From: Multifurca ochricompacta | Lineage: Eukaryota > Basidiomycota > Agaricomycetes > Russulales > Russulaceae | DNA length: 60,955 nucleotides | Direction of reading: 5' to 3' | Assembly (NCBI GenBank): GCA_022496185.1 | Contig: WTXG01000218.1 | Span: 1-60,955 of the forward strand | In this document: positions 22,143-33,626 of the stretch, in pieces | Layout of the letters: the number at the start of each line of letters is the position of its first letter | Position numbering within the stretch: the first letter of the stretch is position 1 | Translations under genes and position numbers: made by a program | Notes under the pieces: generated by a model | The model's database searches: none | What the model saw: only the letters and a program-made list of their open reading frames with translations | What the model was told of the DNA's origin: nothing

Positions 22143-22782
22143 AGTAAAGAACTTGCACGCGTTTTCACAGGTGACCCGCGGGTAACCCGCGGGTTACCCG
22201 TACCCGTAGTGACGGGTACGGGTACGGGTACGGGTACCAATGAGGATACCCCAGGGTTACCCCTGCCAATCACTACCCTTGACCATTCCCTTTCGAACCA
22301 TGCGGAGAACAGCGTCAGCGTTGAGATGCCCAAGTCTTCGATGCCAGGTATGTAGGTCTGCCTTTGCAACTGTGGTTAGTGCGATTAAAGCAGTTTCGTC
22401 TTTAGGGCTAATTTCGTCTCCTTCAGCCGGGAAAGCGTCCACCCTGGCGATGTGCACTGTCTCTGGTGCGACAGTACATGCGTCCATGATGTAGAGGTTT
22501 CCTTCGAGGCGTCCCTCACAGGTAAGTACCCCAGTCTGACTATAGATTTGGCAGGTGTTCTTAGCAAAGCGGACATCGGCTCCGCAGCTAGCGAGTTGGG
22601 CAACGGACAGTAGATTTCCATGCAATTCGGGAACGTACAAGACATCTTGGAGAATTGTGTTAGTCCACTTGTTGTTTGCCCTCATTCGGACGTGGATACT
22701 ACTGACGCCGGTGCCAAGAATTGAGCTGTTATCGCCTAGGACAATCTTGACTGGGATTGAAAGTGATTTAAACTGGAAAAAC

Positions 22783-23295
22783 TGTTGACACGGGATGTGT
22801 CTGGAGATGCTTCAGGCATCTGAGGATCGCTTTAGCTGTAGATAAGATTAGATTAGGTTCCGGAGTTTCGGACTTTTTACAATATCTTTATTACATTTCT
22901 TTCTCACCTTACTCAGCTGATTAGTGATGCCCTTAGTAATGTGCAGTAAGCATGTGATATCTCTTTGGCCAATGGCCTTTATCCCTCTCTGTTTATTGTC
23001 TGGCACTTGTGGACTTATTCCCAGTGCGCACAGACCATTTCCCCTGGCCCCCATGGGTATATAAGGGTGTCTGTTTTGTCCTTTACACTTCAGAGTTCTT
23101 CTTCCTCTGAAGTGTAAGTCGTCTTTACTTTACTTTCTACTTTTCCTTTGACTAATGTTCTCTGTGTAGTCAACTTGTCTTTTAGGTCAGTAGTATAGTA
23201 TTATAGAGTTCTTCTTCCTCTGAAGTTCAACTTGTCTTTTAGCCTAACCCGCTACTAACCACAGTCAGTATAACCAGCAGCATGATTGTTTGACA
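22783..23295 (+). mobile_element. 5' LTR of copia B
   Basis: 513 bp, TGTTGACACGGG...GATTGTTTGACA. TATATAAGG at 23058-23066 and the hairpin at 23083-23117 mark the start of the transcribed region. Confidence 0.94.
23083..23117 (+). other. LTR hairpin of copia B (5' LTR)
   Basis: Perfect inverted repeat TTACACTTCAGAG / CTCTGAAGTGTAA, 13-bp stem and 9-nt loop, starting 25 nt after the TATA box. Repeated in the 3' LTR at 35693-35727. Part of it (AGAGTTCTTCTTCCTCTGAAG) recurs near 23205. Confidence 0.85.
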
Positions 23296-23307
23296 GGTTA
23301 TGGGCCC
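23296..23307 (+). other. Primer-binding site of copia B
   Basis: GGTTATGGGCCC directly after the 5' LTR is complementary to the anticodon stem-loop GGGCCCATAACC typical of eukaryotic initiator tRNA-Met. That indicates priming by an internal tRNA site (half-tRNA), as known for Drosophila copia and yeast Ty5. Confidence 0.7.
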
Positions 23308-24236
23308 TGCCGCTCATACTGATCTGTAATTCCCTATTGTTTATTACAGCCCAACTCGCTCTTGCACACTTCAAGCTCACAAAAGCTTTAAAGTCTTTCC
23401 CACCAGCTTCTTCCAGTGAGCTTTCTTATTTACTGTCTGTGCACCTTAACACCCCACAGGATGACACAGTTTACTGTTCATCCTGAACTGTTTGGCTAGC
23501 CCTTCGGGGTTCTTGCAAAAGATGATGAGGGACCCTAAGCGGGTGAAACATCTTGAGCTCCTTGAGTGCACACTAGGTATTAGTAAAATTCATAGTTGTA
23601 GCTGGGTTTTCGTCCCATAGATAGTCTTAGTAGGCCTATAGCCAGAAGCTTGTGGCTTTAAGTCCAGTCAATGCTTGGCTCTATCTGTAAGCCGGGTTTA
23701 GCAACCCGCATGTGGAGTTTAGGGTCTAGAACAAGGCATGGGTAGTCACTCCCATGACGCTTGGGCTCGATACAAGTAGGCTGCACTACTATAGTCTATA
23801 CATAGTAGATATAGTCTTCATCTCTGGGCATAAGTATCCATTGCCTTTGTAGGGTAACCACGCCCTACCAGAGACAGACTTGTCATCTACTCAGTCATGG
23901 CCCCAATCATCTAGGGCTTAATCATGAACTCCACCACCAGCATTAGAGGAAGGGCTATACACCCTTTGTCTCTAATGGAACTTGCGGTTGGCTCCTCCAT
24001 GACATGACTCCCAGTCTTGTTTACACTAGACACTCTGGCTAGTCTACCAGAGCTTATGTCTAGTTACAAGATTGCGCTAGACAGTTTTACTATACCTAGA
24101 AAGTCGCACAACAAAGGCAGGACCTTTCTAGGTTCTGAAGCATAGCGCCACAGTATGGGGTGGCACTCTTAAGCGAGACCTGGGCACTGGTTCTAACTGC
24201 TCCTTGGAACCAGGAACACTTTCATAACATCTCACA
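23308..24236 (+). other. Untranslated leader of copia B
   Basis: About 930 bp between PBS and gag ATG, with no ORF of note. The same leader is recognisable, inverted and diverged, in copia C (about 32200-33110). Several short inverted repeats suggest RNA structure, perhaps for packaging (inference). Confidence 0.5.
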
Positions 24237-26516
24237 ATGCCGTCCTCAATTGTCTTCCCTCCCTCCTCAAAGATGGAGCGCCTCGATGGGTCCAACTGGC
24301 AGGTTTGGTCTGCCAACTTCAACGCCCTGCTGAGGATGAATGGGCTCAGGAGGCACATTATCACTGCCTACCCTGACATGCCCCTGCTCCCTGAAGATAA
24401 AGAGGAGAAGGAGAAAATGCAGAAAGAAGTCATTGATCCCATCCTTAGGGAATGGATGGGAGAAGAGGAAATGTTGATTGGGCTCCTATATCTCAATGTA
24501 ACCCAAGAGGTTTACTCTCAAGTAACCTCTGATGCCGACTATCCTTCTCTTTTTGAGAAGTATAGTAAGTTGGAACGGCTTTATGGTGCTGTAGGTAGCA
24601 TGGCCACATATAATTTGTGGCTTGCCCTGGTGTCCTTCCGTCTTGATGAAGGACAGACATTCAGGACCCAATTACAAAAGGTCCTGGATGCCAGGAGTAC
24701 CCTCAGGGAGAATGGGATGGAGGTCAATGACCTCCAGATGAGCTTTATTTTATTAAAAGCTCTCCCTGACTCCTACAGTACCATTGCCGGCTCCATACTG
24801 GCCTCTGGCGATCCAGAGCGTCTTTCTCCTCAGGACCTTGTGCAGAGGTTCCTAAATGAGGAAAGTCGCCTGGCAGGTCCCTCGGGAAGTGGTAGTGCAG
24901 TCCTATCTAAGGCTGCACCCGTCAAATCTAAACCAAAAAATACAAATTTATCACCACTTCCCGCTGCTGCCCCTGGTTCACAAGGGGTGGTCTGCTTCTA
25001 TTGCCAAAAGCCTGGACACAAGTCCAATGCTTGCGCAAAGAAGAAGAAGGACCTGGAGAATGCCAAAAAAGGCAAGGCAGGGAACAAGAAGAGGGCTGAG
25101 GCCCAACATGTAAACACTATAGCCACCGTAGTTAATGGTAGTGGCAAAATAGAGGAGGTGCATGAAGCACCTCGCATTTGCCTTTATGTTCACACCTATA
25201 ATCTGGACATCAACTCAGATTATTGGATGCTTGATAGTGGAGCAACGGCTCATTTCAGTCCCAACCTTGAAGACTTCGATACATATGAAGTTGATCACAC
25301 CCATGAAGTATCACTAGGTGACAACTCTGTAGTCAAAACAAATGGAGTTGGAACCGTGGTCATCAGGACTGATCAAGGTTTTGACCTGGAATTGAGCAAT
25401 GTGCTTCACTTGCCTGGAGGACATAAAATACTCTCCGCCAGTGCCCTAGTAGAAAAAGGGGCAACTGTGTTCTTTGATAATAAGAAGGCAACAATAAAAT
25501 ATGGCGATAACATTATAGCGGAAGCATGGAAGTTTGGCAAATTGTATTGGGTACTAGGCAAACACGTCCTAAGCACTATCCATACAAATGCATCTGCCTC
25601 ACTGGAAATCTGGCATCAGAGAATGGGCCACATGTCTAAAGAGGCCCTAAAAAGATATGCTCCTGAGGCGGTTAAAGGCCTCAAAATAAATAATAGCCAA
25701 GTGGAAGACAAGCCGTGTTATGGCTGTGAAATGGGCAAGTCCCATCGTCTTCCATTTCCCCCATCTTCAAAGCGCACGTCAGCCCCCCTTGAGATCCTTC
25801 ATAGTGATCTCGTAGGTCCCTTGCAGTGCAGTTCAATACAAGGGAATCTATACTTTGCCACCTTCTTGGACGACTTTAGCAAATATGCTTTAATCGTTCC
25901 AATGAAGTCTAAAGATCTGTTCACACCAGTTTTTAATAAACTGAAGACATTACTTGAAAATAAATTCAATCATAAAATCAAGTGTCTTCATACAGATCGT
26001 GGTGGCGAGTATGTGAACAAGGCGCTGAAGGCAACGCTTGAAGATTATGGCATAGAGCATAAACTTACGATGCCGTATAGCCCACAACAGAACGGAAGGG
26101 CCGAGAGATTTAATAGAACCATTATGGAAAAAGGCACTAGCATGCTGCACGATGCTGGCCTATCTCTTGGTTTTTGGGAGTGTGCTGTTGAGACAGCATG
26201 TCATATATATAATAGAACTCCCATCCGTTCTAATAAGTGGAAAACTCCGCTAGAGCTTCTGGTTGGGAACAAACCAGATGTCTCATATTTTAAGGTCTTT
26301 GGATGCAAAGCCTATTATCATGTTCCAGAGGGCAAGCGGCGTAAACTAGATCCCAAAGCCAGGGAAGCCGTCTTTGTCGGGTATGAGCCCACTTCTAAGG
26401 GCTATACACTTTGGGATAGTCGTACCCGGTCTCTCATCTTTTCACGAGATGTTACATTTGATGAGAGATCCTTCCCATCCCGCTCTGAAAGGACAACAGA
26501 GCAGATAAATCCATAG
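24237..26516 (+). CDS. gag-pol: Gag-protease-integrase of copia B
   Basis: 759 codons from ATG 24237. The Gag N-terminus has MERLDGSNWQVWSANF, the copia-type gag start. CCHC knuckle CFYCQKPGHKSNAC at about residue 252. Protease MLDSGATAHF with the catalytic Asp at about residue 333. GAG-pre-integrase (IWHQRMGHMS) near 460. Integrase core with HSDLVG, HTDRGGEY and QQNGRAERFNR supplying the DDE residues (about 521-620). The frame ends at a TAG caused by a one-base indel near 26490; coding continues in another frame (from about 26500) through an acidic Pro-rich linker to the RT half. Whether the indel is real decides if the element was active when C landed in it. Confidence 0.88.
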   Translation: MPSSIVFPPSSKMERLDGSNWQVWSANFNALLRMNGLRRHIITAYPDMPLLPEDKEEKEKMQKEVIDPILREWMGEEEMLIGLLYLNVTQEVYSQVTSDADYPSLFEKYSKLERLYGAVGSMATYNLWLALVSFRLDEGQTFRTQLQKVLDARSTLRENGMEVNDLQMSFILLKALPDSYSTIAGSILASGDPERLSPQDLVQRFLNEESRLAGPSGSGSAVLSKAAPVKSKPKNTNLSPLPAAAPGSQGVVCFYCQKPGHKSNACAKKKKDLENAKKGKAGNKKRAEAQHVNTIATVVNGSGKIEEVHEAPRICLYVHTYNLDINSDYWMLDSGATAHFSPNLEDFDTYEVDHTHEVSLGDNSVVKTNGVGTVVIRTDQGFDLELSNVLHLPGGHKILSASALVEKGATVFFDNKKATIKYGDNIIAEAWKFGKLYWVLGKHVLSTIHTNASASLEIWHQRMGHMSKEALKRYAPEAVKGLKINNSQVEDKPCYGCEMGKSHRLPFPPSSKRTSAPLEILHSDLVGPLQCSSIQGNLYFATFLDDFSKYALIVPMKSKDLFTPVFNKLKTLLENKFNHKIKCLHTDRGGEYVNKALKATLEDYGIEHKLTMPYSPQQNGRAERFNRTIMEKGTSMLHDAGLSLGFWECAVETACHIYNRTPIRSNKWKTPLELLVGNKPDVSYFKVFGCKAYYHVPEGKRRKLDPKAREAVFVGYEPTSKGYTLWDSRTRSLIFSRDVTFDERSFPSRSERTTEQINP

Positions 26517-27064
26517 AGCTACCTAATCAAGGTGGCTCATTTACTTTACCTGGTGGCCCAGTCCAGCCACCACCAGCAACTGCTATGCAAGTTCCTGAGG
26601 CTCCTCAAGATGAGGAAGACCTAGAAGAGGAACAGGAGGACATAGTACCTCCTCAATTAGCACCACAGCCTACCACACCCACATGTAATGTAGACACCAC
26701 ACTACCTCAGACTATATATCAGACCCCTCCATCTCAAATCATGGAACCATCCTCCCCTCCCAAAAGAACCAAAGCAATCAGAAAATCACAAAGGATTGCA
26801 GACAGAATTCCTCAACCAAACTTTCAGAGGACAAGTCCACGCTCTGAACGACGAGATAGGGCAATCCAAGAAGATTTAGACTTGGATACTGCACGTCCCA
26901 ATCGCAATCGTCGTCTGAATCCTCGCTTCTACAATGAGGATAATGCAGAGTTCGTGCAAGGTTCTTCCAGACTTGGTCAGATGGATCTACTTAATGCTGC
27001 AGGATCGCCTTATAGGGATCCTCTTACATTTAAAGAAGCAATGGAGTCTGATAAGCCAGTGACT
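26500..27064 (+). pseudogene. pol: Linker and start of RT region of copia B, cut by copia C
   Basis: Continues from the previous ORF after a frameshift. Pro/Glu-rich linker, Arg-rich stretch (RTSPRSERRDRA), then YRDPLTFKEAM, the start of the copia RT region. Broken at 27064 by the copia C insertion and resumed at 33627. Confidence 0.75.
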
Positions 27065-27568
27065 TGTGAAGCAGGTATGTGCGCAGCATACTGACTGTGA
27101 GGTTAGCGGGTTAAGCTAGACAAAGAAAAGTAACTTCAGAGGTAGAAGAAACTCTTATACACTATACTACTGACCTAGACAAGAAAAGTACTACAGGGAG
27201 CGTTAGTCTCAAGGTATAGTAGCAAGTAAGAGAAGGGACTTACACTTCAGAGGTAGAAGAAACTCTGAAGTGTAAGAGACGAAACAGACACCCTTATATA
27301 CCATGGGGCAAGGGAAGTGGTCTGTGCCACTGGGAATAAGTCCACAAGTGCCGGACAAAGTCCAAACAATAAATAGAGGGAGAAAGGCCATTGGCCACTA
27401 CAGAAATCACATGTTACATGGTGTATCAGTCAGCTACTGCGGAATGTGAGAAAGAAAGTAATAAAGATATAGTAAAAGTCCGAAACTCCGGAATCTAATC
27501 TTATCTACAAGTAGCTAATCTAATCACCTGATGCCTGAAGCATCACCGAACATCTTCTGTGTTCAACA
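27065..27568 (-). mobile_element. 3' LTR of copia C
   Basis: On the minus strand TGTTGAACACAG...GCTTCACA. TATATAAGG (minus, from 27300) and the hairpin 27240-27275 are present. Confidence 0.93.
27240..27275 (-). other. LTR hairpin of copia C (left LTR)
   Basis: TTACACTTCAGAG / CTCTGAAGTGTAA, 13-bp stem, 10-nt loop that differs from that of copia B, 25 nt downstream of the TATA box. Second copy at 33295-33330. Confidence 0.85.
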
Positions 27569-27856
27569 TCCCTCCATGCTGAAGGCATCTGGTCATGGAT
27601 GGGAAATGAGTTGGATGAGCACACTGCATCATCACAATTGAATGAGCATATCGCCAGCCAGAGATCCAACTTCTCTAACTCTCGAGCGCGGTTTGTGAGT
27701 TTTGCATACGAGTTGTAGATTCACTTATGCAAGCTGAATGCTTGACATATCTACTTCGTACACACCACTTGCGTCACTCTCGAGGTCGAGAACGTGCTCT
27801 TTATGGCATGGTGGGAAAGTGAGACTGGTATTCAAAGTCTCCAAATTCCAGCTTTC

Positions 27857-30800
27857 TCATTCCAGCATAAGACCAAGTCCATTTACCATGGTTTCAAAGG
27901 ATGCTCTTGGCAGAGACTTAGTGAAGCTATCTGCCAGCATCTCACCTGTGGGGGTTCGCACTAATTCAATTATGTGCGACTCAATGTATCCCCTAATGGC
28001 ATGGTACTTGATAGGTATATGCTTTGACCACCTTCCTGTGACAGGGTTTAATGCCAAATCCACGGCACCCTTATTATCACAATGGAGTAGTATAGGGGAG
28101 GATACCTCATACCCTAATTCCTCCATAAAAGTCCTATACCACGCTGCCTGATTTGAAGCCTCAGAGAGACTCATATACTCAGCTTCTGTGGTGGACTGTG
28201 CTACTGTTTTCTGCTTTCTGGAACACCAGGAAATAGCACCATTTGCTAGGAAAAACACGTAGCCTGAGGTTGAGTGGCAGTCCTCTTGATCTCCCCATGA
28301 GGAATCTGCAAAGCCATGAAGGCCACTCTCCCCATTCCCTCCAGAATACCGCAACTTGCAGTCTTTTGTACTATTAAGATATTTTAAGACATATTTTGCA
28401 AGTCGCATATGATCTTGAGAGGGATTGGAAGCATATTGACTAAGGCGCGCCACAGCAAAACTGATGTCAGGTCTGCTTCCAATCTGCACCCATAGCAGAG
28501 ACCCCATCAACTGTTGGTACTTCTTTATCTCAGAAGTAGATGCCTGGCCATCAAACTTGACCAGATGAACATCAGCGCCAGAGGGAAGTGGAGTATATAC
28601 TCGGTTGGAATCCCTCATCCCAAACTTCTCAATAATAGATAAAACATAGGCTGCTTGATCAATTTCCAGCATCTTGTTAGGATGATCCCTGGTGATGTTA
28701 ACTCCAAGGTATGACTGGATTTCTCCCAAGTCAGTCATCTCATATCGGTTAGATAGAGACGACTTCAGCCATGTTATTCTATCATTTGAAGACCCAAGTA
28801 TAGTAATGTCATCTACATAGAGAATGACATACAGTGAATCATCCTCCACCTTTTGATGAAACACATATACTCCTGCATCAGAGTACGTCCGAGTGAAGCC
28901 CAGTTCATTAAGAACTGCATGGAATTGTAGATTCCATGCTCGGGAGGCTTGTTTGAGGCCATATAAAGCTTTTTGTAGCCTGCAAACTTTGGACTCTTGA
29001 CCAGCAATGACAAAACCAACAGGTTGCTCCATATAATCTCTTCGTCCAGATCGCCATGTAGGAATGCCATTTGACATCCATTTGGTGGATTTCCCAATCC
29101 TCTAGCGTAGCTAGCGCTAGTAAAATCTAAGTGATTCAAATCTGGCGACTGGTGAGAATGTTTCATCGAAGTCCACCCCTTCTATTTGGGTGAAGCCTTT
29201 TGCCACGAGCCTAGCACGAAACCATCCATCTGGTTTCAGTTTAAAAACCCATTTTGACTTGACAGCCTTTCTTCCTTCTGGAAGATCTTCAAGGTGCCAC
29301 ACATCAGTTTATCTAAGGCATCAATTTCATATTTACATGCCTCAAGCCATTCACTGGCATTGTCAGACTGCATTGCCTCCTGAAAAGTCAGGGGGTCTCT
29401 GTAAGAGACACCTGCGGCATATAGCACTCCATGTGCCCAAGTCTGGACGAACCTTGCATGAACTCTGCATTATCCTCATTATAAAATCGAGGATTCATGC
29501 GCGCGAACGTTTAGGACGGGCAGTATCAAGATCTAAATCTTCCTGCACAGCCTGATCACGTTGCTGAGACGTGGACTTTCCCTAGTAAATACTGGTTGGG
29601 GAAGTCTGCCATAGCCTTTTTCTTAGACTGTCTTTTGGCACGAGTTCTTTCGGGGAGTTCAGATGGTTCCATGATTTGGGATGGGGGTCTGATAGATAGT
29701 TTGATCATGTGTGTCAAGCTCATTATCGGGTGTGGTAGGCTCTGGATTTACTTGAGGAGGTTCCACTACCTCCTGTTCCTCAACCTCGGCGTCCTTGTCT
29801 TCAGGAGCCTGAGGAACTGTGGCTATTGCTGGTTGAGGCTGGACAGGCCTCTCAACTTCTAATACAAAAGGCGTAACTTTTTCCTTTGTTTTCCCTTGCT
29901 GTCCTTGGCAAGGTTGGATGGGAAGGACCCTTCATCAAATGTCACATCTCTTGACAATACGAAGGATCGAGTATGCATGTCCCAAAGAAGATATCCTTTA
30001 GAGTGGGGTGCATACCTGACAAAGACTGTCTCCCTGGCTTTTGATCCAGTTTACGTCTTTTGTCCTCTGGGACAGTGTAGTAGGCTAAGCAGCCAAATAT
30101 TTAAAGTAAGAAACATCTGGAATGTCCCCATCCAGAAGTTCAGCGGTGTCCTCCACTTATTAGAACGGATAGGCGTTCTATTGTATATGTGACAGGCTGT
30201 TCGCACTGCACATTCCCAGAAACCAAGGGAAAGACCAGCATGATGCAGCATACTGGTGGCCTTTTCCATGATGGTTCTGTTGAACCTTTCAGCCCTTCCG
30301 TTCTGTTGTGGGGAATATGGCATTGTCAATTTATGCTCTATGCCAGCCTTCTCAAGTATTGACTTCAGCTCCCTATTGACAAATTTGCCACCTCGGTCTG
30401 TATGTAAGGTCTTTATTTTCCTGTCTGTTTTGTTTTCCAGGAATGCCTTAATATTACTGAAGACCGATGTAAATTCACTTTTAGCTTTCATAGCAACAAC
30501 TAAAGCAGTTCTGCTAAAGTCGTCTATGAAAGTGGCGAAGTATAGGTTCCCTTGAATTGAAGTGGATTGCAAAGGACCAACTAGGTCACTATGAATGACT
30601 TCCAAGGGTGCTGAAGCTCTCTTTTAGAGGGAGGGAATGGAAGACGGTGTGATTTTCCCATTTCACAGCCATAACATGGCTTGTCTTCCACTTGGCTATT
30701 ATCTATACTAAGGCCTTTTACAGCCTTAGGAGCATGTCTTTTGAGGGCCTCCTTTGACATATGACCCATGCGCAAATGCCAGGTATCAAGGCTACTTGAT

Positions 30801-32197
30801 GCAGATTTGTGGGAAGCAGTATTTAGATTCTGCATGGTTTTCCCAAAGACCCAGTAGAGTCCCATAGCCTTGACACCTTCCGCTATAATTGCATTATGTA
30901 CTTTATTTTGACCTCAGATGGAGAAAACTCCACTGAACCGCCTTTATCTGTGATGCAGCTTGTCGATAGTATTCTTCACTACCAGGCATATAGAAGACGT
31001 TATTTAACTCTAACTCGTAGTTGTTTCGAGTTTTGAGTATAACTTTGCCTGTTCCTTCGACTTGAACTACTGAGCCATCACCAATTGTCACCGAGTGTCC
31101 CTTGTGTGGGAAGTACTCAGAAAAGTCATCTAAGTATGGTGTAAAGTGAGTGGTGGCTCCGCTGTCCATCATCCAAGGATTGCTGCCATCATCGATTTCT
31201 TGCGTATGTTCTGTCATCATATAAAGTGAAATGCGAGGTGTCTCATGCACCTCCTGTATTCTGCCACTACCGTTAACTATGGTAGCTACTTGTGTGGAGT
31301 TATTATGTACACTGGGGCCTTGCCCCTTCCTCTTGTTGCCCTTTTTGCCTGCATCAGCATTGGCTCTGTCCTGTTTCCTCTGCCGACATTCGTTAGCCTT
31401 GTGGCCCGGCTTCTGGCAATAGAAGCAGGTGACATCATTGGACGATGATGCACCTGCAGGTTGTGGCGTGAAAGATACTTGTTTTTTGTTTTTATTTTTG
31501 TTGACATGGGCTGCCTTGTTAAGGGCAGCCCCAACACCACTTCCTGCGGGGCCGGCTAGTCGGCTTTCCTCATTTAGGAACCTTTGTACAAGGTCCTGAG
31601 GGGAAAGGCGGTCAGGAGGACCTGACGCCAGGATTGAGCCAGCAATGGCATTGTAGGATGGAGGTAGGGATTGGAGCAAAATAAAGCTCAGCTGGAGATC
31701 AGAGATCTCCATCCCATTTTCCTTGAGGGTACTCCTCACATCCAACACACGCTGCAACTGGGGTCTGAATGCTTTGCCCTCCTCCAAGCGGAAGGAGGAC
31801 ACAGAACACCACAAGTTGTAGGTGGCCATGCTACCTACTGAGCCATAGAGCGATTCCAAACGCTCATACTTGGCATTGACAGAAGGGTAAGTTCTGTCAG
31901 AGGCAATCTGGGAGTATGTTTCCGGTGATGTGACCATCACCAGAACTCCCATGAGGACTTCCTCCACCCTGTTCTATTCCAGGTACATAGGCTCAGACCA
32001 AAGCGCAAGCGCTTGGCATACTCGTCGTCCTTTTCTCCATCCTCTGGCTTGGGAGATTCAGGAATTCAGGGGCATCATGTGTGATGTGCCTCTTCATCCA
32101 TTGATCCTAGCAGGGCTGTGAAGACACAGACCACTGCTGCCAGTTGGAGCCATCAAGCTTATCGAACTTGAAGGTGGGGGAAGACGATGGAAGACAT
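27857..32197 (-). pseudogene. gag-pol: gag-pol of copia C, degenerate
   Basis: Gag ATG at 32197 (minus), LDGSNWQQWS, then frame breaks and stops down to about 31970. Gag resumes 31967-30903 with CCHC knuckle CFYCQKPGHKANEC and protease MMDSGATTHF. Integrase is at 30051-30605 (HSDLVG, HTDRGGKF, QNGRAERFNR). The RT/RNase H ORF at 27857-29077 is intact over 400 codons, with YVDDITIL, STTEAEYMSL and HCDNKGAVDLA. At least six frame breaks lie in between. Compared with copia B, all domains are present in the usual copia order gag-PR-IN-RT-RH. Confidence 0.85.
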
Positions 32198-33107
32198 TGA
32201 GATGATTTAAAAAGTTGATCCTGGTTCCAAGGAGCAGTTAGAACCAGTTGTCCAGGTCTCATTGAAGAGGGCCCGTCCATTCTGTGGCGCTATGCTTCAG
32301 AACTTAAAAAAGTCCTGCCTCTGATGTGCGACTTCTAAGTAGTATAGTAAGCTGTCTAGCGCCATCTACAACAAGTCCTAAGCCCACATCAGGGGGACGT
32401 TGTGTAAATAGATGGGGAGTCATGTCATGGAGGAGCCAACCGCAAGTTCCACTAGAACAAAGGGTATAGAGCCCTTCCTCTAGTGCTGGTGGTGGAGTCC
32501 ATGATTAAGCCCTAGATGATTGGGGCCATGACTATAGTAGACTATCAGATTCCTCTGGTTGGGGCGGACCCCCAATAAAAGCAGCGGGTACTTCTGCCCA
32601 GAGACAAACCCTCTAGCTACTGTGTGTCTACTATAGTAGTTCAGGCCTACTTGTATCGAGCCCAAGCGTCATGGGAGTGACTACCCATGCCTTGTTCTAG
32701 ACCCTAAACTCTACCTGCAGGTCGCTAAACCTGGCTTACGGATCGAGCCAAGCATTACCGAACCTATAGCTCCAAGCCTTCTGGGCAAGGGGCCTACTAA
32801 GACTATGGATGGGACAAAAACCCAGCTACAACTAAGAATACTATTTACTTAGAGCGCACACGAGGAACTTAAGGTGTTTCACCCGCTTAGGGTCCCTCAT
32901 CACCTCTTGCAAGAATCCCCTGAGGGACTAGCCAGACAGATCAAGGTGGGCACATAAAGCGCACCACCTTGTGGACAGTTAAGGGCAAGAGATAAAGAAA
33001 TTCGAAGCTCACTGTGACTGTGATTGGGAAAGAAGAGTCTTGAAGCAGTGAGCTTGAAGAAAGTTTGGACTGATCAAAAAAGGTACAGATCAGTTAAGCA
33101 TGCTCAG
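32198..33107 (-). other. Untranslated leader of copia C
   Basis: Inverted counterpart of the copia B leader, diverged by substitutions and small indels. No ORF. PBS at its start (33108-33119 on the plus strand). Confidence 0.5.
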
Positions 33108-33119
33108 GGCCCATAACCT

Positions 33120-33626
33120 GTGAAGCAGGTATGTGCGCAGCATACTGACTGTGAGGTTAGCGGGTTAAGCTAGACAAAGACAAGTAACTTCAGAGGTAGA
33201 AGAAACTCTTATACACTATACTACTGACCTAGACAAAGACAAGTACTACAGGGAGCGTTAGTCTCAAGGTATAGTAGCAAGTAAGAGAAGGGACTTACAC
33301 TTCAGAGGTAGAAGAAACTCTGAAGTGTAAGAGACGAAACAGACACCCTTATATACCCATGGGGCAAGGGGAAGTGGTCTGTGCGCACTGGGAATAAGTC
33401 CACAAGTGCCGGACAAAGTCCAAACAATAAATAGAGGGAGAAAGGCCATTGGCCACTACAGAAATCACATGTTACATGGTGTATCAGTCAGCTACTGCGG
33501 AATGTGAGAAAGAAAGTAATAAAGATATAGTAAAAGTCCGAAACTCCGGAATCTAATCTTATCTACAAGTAGCTAATCTAATCACCTGATGCCTGAAGCA
33601 TCACCGAACATCTTCTGTGTTCAACA
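33120..33626 (-). mobile_element. 5' LTR of copia C
   Basis: 507 bp. Hairpin at 33295-33330. Followed on the minus strand by the PBS GGTTATGGGCCC. Confidence 0.93.

Larger units (their letters stand above)
20845..22275. mobile_element. Non-autonomous hAT-like DNA transposon
   Basis: 1431 bp with terminal inverted repeats TAGTGATTGTCAAGGG (left) and TAGTGATTGGCAGGGG (right, reverse complement), flanked by the 8-bp target duplication CCCTTGAC (20837-20844, 22276-22283). TAGTG ends and an 8-bp duplication are the hAT signature. Subterminal GGGTACGGGTACGGGTA repeats lie at both ends (near 20900 and 22195-22240), as expected for transposase binding. No transposase is present. The interior is assembled from LTR fragments. 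Confidence 0.85.
18158..22777 (-). pseudogene. pol: pol of copia A: pre-integrase, integrase, RT, RNase H (interrupted, degenerate)
   Basis: Continues the protease ORF from beyond copia B. GAG-pre-integrase segment (LHTWHRRLGHLN near 22320) is followed by the hAT insertion. The integrase core is at 20020-20836 (FSDVCG, HTDGGGEY, QHNGVAERMNR). RT is at 18745-19722 (KARIVAQGF, QMDVKSAYLNG, YVDNITMV with Asn in place of the second Asp of the usual YVDD). RNase H is at 18190-18591 (STEAEYIA, MDNQSAI). Several frameshifts separate these parts. The stop TGA is at 18158-18160, almost at the LTR. The YVDN substitution would by itself disable RT. Confidence 0.82.
27065..33626 (-). mobile_element. Ty1/copia element C, inserted in copia B
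   Basis: LTRs at 27065-27568 (504 bp) and 33120-33626 (507 bp), target duplication TGACT (27060-27064, 33627-33631). Minus orientation: PBS GGTTATGGGCCC (minus strand) follows the right LTR and GGAGGGA precedes the left one. It is a diverged relative of copia B, with the same gene order, PBS and LTR hairpin. The LTR differences are about half a dozen, mostly single-base indels. Confidence 0.93.

Noticed and set aside
20890..22240. GGGTACGGGTACGGG arrays as telomere-like or minisatellite DNA
   Set aside because: They occur only near both ends of the TIR-bounded element and fit hAT subterminal repeats.
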